From contig NZ_SRHY01000001.1 in the NCBI RefSeq assembly GCF_004565465.1, positions 372,001 through 436,000 on the forward strand: 64,000 bases of DNA, in the 5' to 3' direction. This stretch comes from Lentibacillus salicampi (GTDB lineage Bacteria > Bacillota > Bacilli > Bacillales > Amphibacillaceae). Position 1 is the first letter of the stretch; every line of letters starts with the position of its first letter. A program made the position numbers and the translations under genes. The notes under the pieces are model-generated. The model made no database searches. It was not told the origin of the DNA and saw only the letters and a list, made by a program, of their open reading frames with translations. Of the stretch, positions 58,530-64,000 are shown piece by piece.

Positions 58530-59327
58530 ATGAAAATACTTTTTATTGGTGATGTTGTCGGGTCTCCAGGCCGGGATATGGTTCAGACATATCTCCCTAA
58601 ATTAAAAGAAAAATACCGGCCAAATGTTACCATTATTAATGGAGAGAACGCAGCGGCTGGCAAAGGTATAACGCAAAAAATTTACAAACAGTTTCTCGAA
58701 TGGGGCGCCCATGTCATTACAATGGGGAATCACACATGGGATAAAAAGGAAATATTTGAATTTATTGATGATGCGAATAATATGATCCGACCCGCCAATT
58801 ATCCGGAAGGCACGCCGGGAAAAGGCTTAACTTTTGTGAATATAAACGGTACTGAGATTGCGGTTATTAACGTTCAGGGACGCACTTTTTTACCCGCGAT
58901 TGATGATCCATTCCGCAAAGTAGATGAACTGATTATACAAGCCAGAAAACGAACGGCTATTATTTTTGTAGATTTTCATGCTGAAGCAACGAGTGAAAAA
59001 CAGGCAATGGGATGGCATCTGGATGGAAAAGTCAGTGCTGTTGCAGGAACGCATACGCATACACAGACAGCGGATGAACGGGTCTTGCCGAATGGCACCG
59101 CCTATATTACGGATGCTGGCATGACAGGCCCTTATGATGCCATATTGGGTGTGGATCGGGAAGCTGTCCTGAAAAAGTTTTTTACCAGCTTGCCGGTACG
59201 ATTTGAAATTGACAAAAAAGGGAGAACGCAATTAAATGGTTTAGTCGTTACGGTTGATGAAAAATCAGGAAGCGCTTCCAAAGTTGAACGTATATTAATT
59301 AATGACGACCACCCGTTTATTGATTGA
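58530..59327 (+). CDS. ymdB: Metallophosphodiesterase YmdB
   Basis: YmdB, 265 residues, of the calcineurin-like phosphatase fold (DUF1385/TIGR00282 type), hydrolyses cyclic nucleotides and affects biofilm and motility choice in B. subtilis. Motifs: ILFIGDVVGSPGRDM at the start, NGENAAAGKGI, MGNHTWDKKEI, VDFHAEATSEKQAMG and GTHTHTQTADERVLP, giving the complete dimetal site. ATG 58530 matches the family start; an ATG at 58521 would add three residues. Confidence 0.94.
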   Translation: MKILFIGDVVGSPGRDMVQTYLPKLKEKYRPNVTIINGENAAAGKGITQKIYKQFLEWGAHVITMGNHTWDKKEIFEFIDDANNMIRPANYPEGTPGKGLTFVNINGTEIAVINVQGRTFLPAIDDPFRKVDELIIQARKRTAIIFVDFHAEATSEKQAMGWHLDGKVSAVAGTHTHTQTADERVLPNGTAYITDAGMTGPYDAILGVDREAVLKKFFTSLPVRFEIDKKGRTQLNGLVVTVDEKSGSASKVERILINDDHPFID

Positions 59328-59495
59328 GAGGAAAATAGGTTATGACACGAAAAAATATCGATGGCACCTGCCGGTTAGATCAGCAGATAATATTTGAATG
59401 TTTAGAATTATTGGTGCATAATAAGGTAATAAGCTAGCATCTCCAAGAATATAGTAACATTAGAACTACAATAGTTAATGAAGGAGGAACCAGCA
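59328..59495 (+). other. Gap before spoVS
   Basis: 168 AT-rich bases between ymdB and spoVS. They contain a 31-codon open frame (59342-59437) with no homologue that I recognise and a weak AAGAGG-type start site; I do not call it. A convincing sigma-H promoter, expected for spoVS, was not found. Confidence 0.5.
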
Positions 59496-59756
59496 GTGGA
59501 AGTATTAAAAGTGTCAGCTAAATCCAATCCAAATTCAGTAGCAGGGGCATTAGCGAATGTTTTACGGGAACGGGGGTCGGCGGAGATACAGGCAATCGGT
59601 GCCGGGGCGTTGAATCAGTCTGTGAAGGCGGTAGCCATATCAAGAGGATTTGTCGCTCCAAGCGGTGTTGATTTAATATGTATACCGGCATTCACCGATA
59701 TCATGATTGAAGATGAAGAACGAACAGCCATTAAGTTGATTGTCGAACCGAGATAA
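59496..59756 (+). CDS. spoVS: Stage V sporulation protein SpoVS
   Basis: SpoVS, 86 residues, an Alba-like small protein needed for spore coat and septation steps. The sequence VLKVSAKSNPNSVAGALANVLRERGSAEIQAIGAGALNQSVKAVAISRGFVAPSGVDLICIPAFTDI is nearly invariant across Bacilli. GTG 59496 follows AAGGAGGAA and gives the standard length; the ATG 59478 overlaps this site. In B. subtilis tdh and kbl follow; they are missing here. Confidence 0.97.
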   Translation: MEVLKVSAKSNPNSVAGALANVLRERGSAEIQAIGAGALNQSVKAVAISRGFVAPSGVDLICIPAFTDIMIEDEERTAIKLIVEPR

Positions 59757-59776
59757 TTTCAAATCATTCATTTCCA

Positions 59777-59804
59777 GTGTTGTGCTTTTGCACAGCACTT
59801 TTTT
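59777..59804 (+). terminator. Terminator after spoVS
   Basis: GTGTTGTGC-(TTTTT loop)-GCACAGCAC followed by TTTTTT (59777-59804); a 9-bp stem with one wobble pair. Confidence 0.85.
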
Positions 59805-59916
59805 AAAAAACTGAAATTTGCGTTTTTAACTGTTTAAACCATGCAATGATTGATGGTGATATTAAAATTGGAAGATCATTAATTATTGGAAGGGGGATCA
59901 CAATCTGATTCGAGTC

Positions 59917-60135
59917 TTGTTCATGGTCCTTTTATCTTTAATCATTTTAGTTGCGTGTGAACAAAACAAAAATCAAACAGAGAGTATGAAGAGTGCATCG
60001 GATAACCAGAGCGGTATTAATGTTGGGGAAGGTGAAACGCTTGCTTCCGAATTTATCATTTGTCTTTACACTATAAATAATTATCAGGAAATTCCCGATA
60101 TTAGAAATAAGTCTAAAAAGTATCCTGATGTTTAG
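59917..60135 (+). CDS. Small lipoprotein, possibly a truncated remnant
   Basis: About 72 residues, beginning with a hydrophobic signal segment ending in the lipobox ILVAC, then a polar linker (EQNKNQTESMKSASDNQSG) and a short C-terminal part (EFIICLYTINNYQEIPDIRNKSKKYPDV). The TTG at 59917 is the first common start, but the ribosome site AAGGGGGA (59890-59897) is better placed for a CTG at 59905 or ATT at 59908, which would add a basic residue at the N-terminus. It looks like the first part of a longer lipoprotein of the type with a small exported domain, cut short by a stop. I do not recognise the family. Confidence 0.45.
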   Translation: MFMVLLSLIILVACEQNKNQTESMKSASDNQSGINVGEGETLASEFIICLYTINNYQEIPDIRNKSKKYPDV

Positions 60136-60145
60136 GTGAAACCTG

Positions 60146-60174
60146 CCTCCCCAAGTTTTTACGGGAGGTTTTTA
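60146..60174 (+). terminator. Terminator after the small lipoprotein gene
   Basis: CCTCCC (60146-60151) pairs with GGGAGG (60163-60168), followed by TTTTT. Confidence 0.65.
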
Positions 60175-60284
60175 AATTTTGGTTTACAGATGGATGGATT
60201 GTTTAATTTGTCTGTAGCCTTTATAATAGTACAGTGTATAACTAAGATATAAAACGCTTTTTATATAAGGAAAGGAGTTGCCAT

Positions 60285-61865
60285 ATGAACGAACAGCAAC
60301 GGAAGCAGCAGGCGCAAATTAAACAGCCCGAAAATCCGTCGGACATAAAATCCGGTTCGGTTAACATGGAACGGCTGAAAAAGACATCCAGCGATGATAT
60401 GATTGCCAAATATTTTGAAACGACATATGAACCGCCAAATCTGAACAAAGCAAGGAAACGCGGCCGCGATGATGTGGAAGTCCACTATGATTTCGGCATT
60501 CCGGAAGATATGGAAAACATCGGAGAAGGCCGGAAATTTATGATCCGTACATATGGCTGTCAAATGAATGAACATGATACCGAAGTCATGGCTGGAATTT
60601 TGAGTGAAATGGGTTATGAATCAACCAATGATACCGAAGAGGCAGATATTATTTTGCTGAACACCTGTGCCATCAGGGAAAACGCGGAAAATAAAGTGTT
60701 CGGTGAAATTGGTCACTTAAAAGCGTTGAAACGGGAGAAGCCGGACTTAATCCTCGGTGTTTGCGGCTGTATGTCCCAGGAAGAGAAAGTCGTTAACCGG
60801 ATTATGAAAAAGCATCCGCAAGTTGACCTGATCTTTGGCACGCATAACATCCACCGCCTGCCATACCTTGTGAAAGAAGCCATGTTCGGCAAGGAAAAAG
60901 TGGTGGAAGTTTGGTCCAAGGAAGGGGATATCATTGAAAATCTACCTAAAGCGCGGAAAGGCAAGGTTAAAGCATGGGTTAACATCATGTATGGCTGTGA
61001 CAAGTTTTGCACGTACTGCATTGTGCCAATGACCCGCGGGAAAGAACGAAGTCGTCTTCCGGAAGACATCATTCAGGAAGTACGCCAGTTAACGGCACAA
61101 GGTTACAAGGAAATTACATTGCTTGGTCAGAATGTCAATGCTTACGGCAAGGATTTTGAGGATTCCGATTATGGTCTTGGCGATTTAATGGATGCTCTTC
61201 ATAAAATTGACATCCCAAGAATCCGATTCACCACATCACATCCAAGGGATTTTGATGATCGTCTGATTGAAGTGCTTGCAAAAGGCGGTAACCTGCTTGA
61301 CCATATCCATCTCCCTGTCCAGTCCGGCAGCAGTGAAGTTCTCAAGAAAATGAATCGCCGCTATACACGCGAAGAATATCTGGAACTCGTCAGAAAAATT
61401 CGGGAAGCGATGCCGAATGCGACACTGACAACTGATATTATCGTCGGATTCCCGAATGAAACAGCAGAACAATTTGAAGAAACGATGTCACTGGTTGAAG
61501 AAGTTGGTTTTGAATCGGCATTTACGTTCATTTATTCACCGCGGGAAGGCACACCTGCCGCCCGAAAGCAAGATGATGTGCCTGAAGAAGTGAAAAAACA
61601 GCGCCTATACCGTTTGAATGAGCTGGTGAATAAACAATCCGCTGAATCGATGCAGCACTATAAGGATGAAGTTGTGAAAGTCCTTGTTGAAGGTGAAAGC
61701 AAAAAAGATCCTGATGTATTGGCCGGTTACACAGAGCGAAATAAATTGGTTAATTTCAGGGCACCTAAATCATTAATCGGCAAAATTGTTGATGTAAAAA
61801 TTACAGAAGCCAGAACATGGTCGTTAAACGGCGTCTTGGCAGAAACGACAGCAGAGGTGAAATAA
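60285..61865 (+). CDS. miaB: tRNA-2-methylthio-N6-dimethylallyladenosine synthase MiaB
   Basis: MiaB, 526 residues, adds a methylthio group to i6A37 of tRNA using radical SAM chemistry and a second [4Fe-4S] cluster. The UPF0004 domain holds the three auxiliary cysteines ([25 protein letters not shown]). The radical SAM motif [12 protein letters not shown] (CxxxCxxC) is near residue 240, and a TRAM domain closes the protein. An N-terminal extension of about 80 polar residues is normal for Bacilli. It overlaps no gene; ricA starts 1 base after its stop. Confidence 0.96.
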   Translation: MNEQQRKQQAQIKQPENPSDIKSGSVNMERLKKTSSDDMIAKYFETTYEPPNLNKARKRGRDDVEVHYDFGIPEDMENIGEGRKFMIRTYGCQMNEHDTEVMAGILSEMGYESTNDTEEADIILLNTCAIRENAENKVFGEIGHLKALKREKPDLILGVCGCMSQEEKVVNRIMKKHPQVDLIFGTHNIHRLPYLVKEAMFGKEKVVEVWSKEGDIIENLPKARKGKVKAWVNIMYGCDKFCTYCIVPMTRGKERSRLPEDIIQEVRQLTAQGYKEITLLGQNVNAYGKDFEDSDYGLGDLMDALHKIDIPRIRFTTSHPRDFDDRLIEVLAKGGNLLDHIHLPVQSGSSEVLKKMNRRYTREEYLELVRKIREAMPNATLTTDIIVGFPNETAEQFEETMSLVEEVGFESAFTFIYSPREGTPAARKQDDVPEEVKKQRLYRLNELVNKQSAESMQHYKDEVVKVLVEGESKKDPDVLAGYTERNKLVNFRAPKSLIGKIVDVKITEARTWSLNGVLAETTAEVK

Positions 61866-61866
61866 G

Positions 61867-62295
61867 ATGGCAGAGTACACACGCAAACAAATCCTGGATG
61901 AAGCTAAAAGACTGGCGAACATGCTTGCCGATACAGAAGAGATTGACCGCTTCAAACAGGTCGAAGCCAAAATAAATGATAATCAGAAGGTACAGAAGTT
62001 AATCACGAAAATCAAAACATTACAGAAACAGGCAGTTAACTTTCAGGCATATGGAAAAACGGAAGCATTGAAGAACGTTGAAGAAGAAATTGACCGATTA
62101 CATGCCGAAGTGGACGAAATACCGGTTGTCCAGGAATTCAAAGAAACACAGGGTGTTGTCAATGACGTCCTTCAGCTTGTTTCCGGAACGATCTCACGTG
62201 AGGTTACCAATAATGTGATTACCTCAACCGGCGGTGACCTGCTGTCGGGTGAAACCGGCACAAAAGTTGAGAGTGAATCACAAGAACGGCAATAG
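61867..62295 (+). CDS. ricA: RicA (YmcA), subunit of the Ric/Y-complex
   Basis: A 142-residue helical protein of the YmcA/YlbF family, seen as RKQILDEAKRLANMLADTEEIDRFKQVEAKINDNQKVQKLI and the YGKTEALKNVEEEIDRLHAEVDEIPVVQEF segment. With RicF (YlbF) and RicT (YaaT) it directs RNase Y cleavage and affects sporulation and biofilm in B. subtilis. RNase Y is also encoded in this window. No cysteine is present in the whole protein, which is notable since the B. subtilis complex binds [4Fe-4S] clusters. Confidence 0.9.
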   Translation: MAEYTRKQILDEAKRLANMLADTEEIDRFKQVEAKINDNQKVQKLITKIKTLQKQAVNFQAYGKTEALKNVEEEIDRLHAEVDEIPVVQEFKETQGVVNDVLQLVSGTISREVTNNVITSTGGDLLSGETGTKVESESQERQ

Positions 62296-62298
62296 TTA

Positions 62299-62331
62299 GG
62301 GCCAGGCAGGTTAAAACGCCTGGCTCTTTTA
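62299..62331 (+). terminator. Terminator after ricA
   Basis: GGGCCAGGC (62299-62307) pairs with GCCTGGCTC (62318-62326), then TTTT. Confidence 0.8.
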
Positions 62332-62381
62332 TATCTTGAATTACGAAATCGATTATCTTACCTCTTTCATTATTTCATTAT

Positions 62382-62410
62382 GCACTTTAGGTATTTGTCT
62401 TGCATAAAAT
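62382..62410 (+). promoter_or_regulatory. Putative sigma-E promoter for cotE
   Basis: GCACTTT (62382-62388), a 14-base spacer and CATAAAAT (62403-62410) fit the sigma-E pattern fairly well, 5 of 7 and 6 of 8 bases. B. subtilis cotE is transcribed by sigma-E first, which agrees. Confidence 0.4.
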
Positions 62411-62439
62411 GACTATGAGTAAAAGGAGGTAACGAATAA

Positions 62440-63006
62440 ATGTCTTTTCTTGATCATGAGTATAGAGAGATTATAACGAAAGCGGTTTGTGGCAAAGGCA
62501 AAAAATTTACGCAGGCAACGCACCATGTATCGCCATCACATAGACCTACCAGTATACTTGGCTGCTGGGTGATTAATCATCTGTATAACGCTAAGAAAAA
62601 ATCAGAAGATACGGTGGAAGTCAACGGCAGCTATGACATTAATATCTGGTATTCGTACAATGATAATACGAAGACAGAAGTGGTTACGGAACGCGTAACG
62701 TATACTGACTATGTCCCTCTCTCAGTACAGGATGACAATACGTTGAATGATGATTATGATGTGATTGCCAAGGTAGTTCAGCAGCCAAACTGCCTGGAAT
62801 GCGAAATCGCTGAGCATGGTAATAAAATCGTTGTGGATGTCGAGCGTGAGTTTGTTGTGCAGATTATCGGCGAGACAAAAGTTGCTGTTAAGGTAGATCC
62901 AAAAGGGCACACCTATGATGATGACGATGACTGGGGTTTTGATATTACGGATGGTGAGCTGAGCGATGTAAAACCCGATTTTGTCGACAGCAAGGGTAAA
63001 GATTAA
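62440..63006 (+). CDS. cotE: Spore coat morphogenetic protein CotE
   Basis: CotE, 188 residues, directs assembly of the outer spore coat. The core EYREIITKAVCGKGKKFTQATHHVSPSHRPTSILGCWVINHLYNA and later WYSYNDNTKTEVV, PNCLECEI and VEREFVVQIIGETKVAVKVDP are clearly conserved, with the usual acidic C-terminal tail (YDDDDDWGFD). ATG 62440 follows AAAGGAGGTAACG. It lies between ricA and mutS as in B. subtilis. Confidence 0.96.
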   Translation: MSFLDHEYREIITKAVCGKGKKFTQATHHVSPSHRPTSILGCWVINHLYNAKKKSEDTVEVNGSYDINIWYSYNDNTKTEVVTERVTYTDYVPLSVQDDNTLNDDYDVIAKVVQQPNCLECEIAEHGNKIVVDVEREFVVQIIGETKVAVKVDPKGHTYDDDDDWGFDITDGELSDVKPDFVDSKGKD

Positions 63007-63041
63007 AAAACTTACGAGGGGAGACTCTCGTAAGTTTTTTT
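63005..63041 (+). terminator. Terminator after cotE
   Basis: AAAAAACTTACGAG (63005-63018) pairs perfectly with 63027-63040, 8-base loop. A 14-bp stem. Confidence 0.92.
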
Positions 63042-63336
63042 GAAAGATAAGAAGGCTCAACACCAAAATCTACGGTTACCAAACTAGACTGGGTTATAGT
63101 GTCCGCTGCGGAAAAACACTTGGTGCTCGTCGTGTTGGAAGTCAGGCCTGCACTCATCCAGGCCACCGTGTAACCTTTATCTCATTGCCCCTCATGGGGA
63201 GGAGACCGGCTAGCCCCCGATCCGATTGCGTGCAGGCGCCGACTTACCTGTGTTACACAGGCATAGTTTGTATGTCGGTAAACGGGCGCTTCCGCTTTTG
63301 CTCTGATATTTCGGTTCGCCGTCGCCCTGCAAAATA
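63042..63336. repeat. GC-rich structured intergenic DNA between cotE and mutS
   Basis: About 295 bases, GC-richer than the genes, without a credible gene on either strand. Hairpins seen include CCTGTG-TTA-CACAGG (63247-63261), nested within CCGAC/GTCGG arms, and GGTTAC pairing with GTAACC about 95 bases on. The end GGTAAACGGGCGCTTCCGC (about 63277-63295) resembles the end of the repeat at 30115-30240. It may be one or two repeat copies, or a structured RNA. Confidence 0.5.
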
Positions 63337-63350
63337 TGCTATAATGGAAC
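63337..63350 (+). promoter_or_regulatory. Extended -10 promoter candidate for mutS
   Basis: TGCTATAATGGAAC with a TGn extension and TATAAT at 63340-63345, about 35 bases before mutS. Identical in 14 bases to the site before spoIIIE. Confidence 0.55.
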
Positions 63351-63379
63351 AATATGTTGCAAGTTTTGGAGGATTCATT

Positions 63380-64000
63380 ATGGTCGAATATACACCAATG
63401 ATGGCGCAATATTTGAATATTAAGGCTGAGCACAAAGATGCTTTCTTATTTTTCCGGCTGGGTGACTTTTATGAAATGTTTTTTGATGATGCCATCAAAG
63501 CCGCCAGAGAGCTGGAAATTACCCTGACAAAGCGGGATGGCGGAAAAGAGAAGCCCACTCCGATGTGTGGTGTGCCATACCATTCCGCGGCTAATTATAT
63601 TAAAAATTTAATTGATAAAGGCTATAAAGTGGCAATTTGTGAGCAGGTAGAGGATCCTAAAACCGCTAAAGGTGTTGTGAAACGGGAAGTGATTCAATTA
63701 ATCACGCCTGGTACCGTTATGGAAACCAATATGCTGACGGAGCGTGACAACCATTATATTGCTAGTCTATCGCATTTTGAAGATGGATCCTATGTGATTG
63801 TCTATAGTGATTTATCGGTTGGTGAGAACAATATTGCTCTCATTTCCGGGGGCTGGGACGCTGTTATGCATGAACTGTATAATCAGCCGGTTAAAGAGAT
63901 GGTGGTTTCCCCTGAGCTTCCTGAAACACAACAGGAAGAGTTAACCAAAACATTAAATATAACGCTGTCGTATCAGGACGAGATAACATTTAATGCAGAA
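63380..64000 (+). CDS. mutS: DNA mismatch repair protein MutS (N-terminal part)
   Basis: The first 207 codons of mutS; the gene runs off the window end. MutS recognises base mismatches and recruits MutL. The N-terminal mismatch-binding domain is clear: TPMMAQYLNIKAEHKDAFLFFRLGDFYEMFFDDA (with the FYEMF motif that contains the mismatch-contacting Phe-x-Glu region), TLTKRDGGKEKPTPMCGVPYHSA, and GYKVAICEQVEDPKTAKGVVKREVIQLITPGT. ATG 63380 follows TTGGAGGATT. Position after cotE is standard. Confidence 0.96.
   Translation, partial: MVEYTPMMAQYLNIKAEHKDAFLFFRLGDFYEMFFDDAIKAARELEITLTKRDGGKEKPTPMCGVPYHSAANYIKNLIDKGYKVAICEQVEDPKTAKGVVKREVIQLITPGTVMETNMLTERDNHYIASLSHFEDGSYVIVYSDLSVGENNIALISGGWDAVMHELYNQPVKEMVVSPELPETQQEELTKTLNITLSYQDEITFNAE

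Noticed and set aside
59342-59437. 31-codon frame between ymdB and spoVS
   Set aside because: Too short and featureless to support; no known family.
59380-59470. Sigma-H promoter before spoVS
   Set aside because: An AGGTAAT and a GAAT are present but 16 bases apart, wider than the usual spacing; not convincing.
63182-63433. Minus-strand frame over the mutS start
   Set aside because: It covers the structured intergenic segment and the mutS N-terminus on the wrong strand; the mutS reading is clear.
1-64000. CRISPR arrays, tRNA, rRNA, insertion sequences, prophage or defence genes
   Set aside because: No regularly spaced repeats, no tRNA or rRNA sequence, and no transposase, integrase, phage or defence-type protein could be recognised.

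Overview
The window is a gene-dense stretch of a spore-forming member of the Bacillaceae. Every gene I can support, 61 including the two partial end genes, lies on the + strand. The gene order closely follows the Bacillus subtilis chromosome from fliP to mutS. Sporulation genes (dpaAB, spoIIIE, tepA, spoVS, cotE), Gram-positive ribosome binding sites, PolC and RNase Y fix the group. The moderate base composition, acidic proteins and style of intergenic repeats suggest a halotolerant genus such as Lentibacillus, Virgibacillus or Oceanobacillus, but that is inference only.

Layout. 1-8400: the end of the fla/che operon (fliP partial, fliQ, fliR, flhB, flhA, flhF, flhG, sigD, swrB-like). The chemotaxis genes normally found between flhG and sigD are missing. 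8550-11690: rpsB, tsf, pyrH, frr. 11990-19580: uppS, cdsA, rseP, polC. The dxr and proS genes usual here are missing. 20010-29940: the nusA-infB operon (rimP, nusA, rnpM/ylxR, ylxQ, infB, ylxP, rbfA), then truB, ribF, rpsO, pnp. 30300-38990: ylxY, mlpA, ymxH, the dipicolinate and diaminopimelate cluster (dpaA, dpaB, asd, dapG, dapA), tepA, ylzJ. 39200-47640: spoIIIE, a GntR regulator and a BMP-type nucleoside ABC importer (nupNOPQ-like). 47750-56460: the ymfF-ymfH-ymfI-ymfJ-ymfK-rodZ-pgsA-cinA-recA block. 56790-64000: rny, ymdB, spoVS, a small lipoprotein remnant, miaB, ricA, cotE and the start of mutS.

How the genes work together. The window combines flagellar export and motility control, translation (S2, EF-Ts, RRF, IF-2, RbfA, S15), RNA turnover (PNPase, RNase Y, RicA), isoprenoid and phospholipid synthesis (UppS, CdsA, PgsA), DNA replication and repair (PolC, RecA, MutS), lysine/DAP/dipicolinate synthesis and sporulation.

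The unexplained DNA lies between genes. There is an interspersed repeat family with ends resembling GTTGTTCAAA and TTTGAACACGCACTTT (three copies plus one solo end). There is also a 357-bp nested inverted repeat between flhB and flhA, at least one other repeat type (30115-30240, with a related end near 63300), and a recurring CCCTTGCC/GGCAGGGG hairpin. Remnants of the first family sit at the empty dxr slot and, less clearly, at the empty proS slot. I found no CRISPR array, tRNA, rRNA, transposase or phage gene, and no clear candidate for a wholly new system. The best leads are the gene losses with repeat scars, the repeat families, the uncharacterised ACT/P-loop protein YmfK and a cysteine-free RicA.
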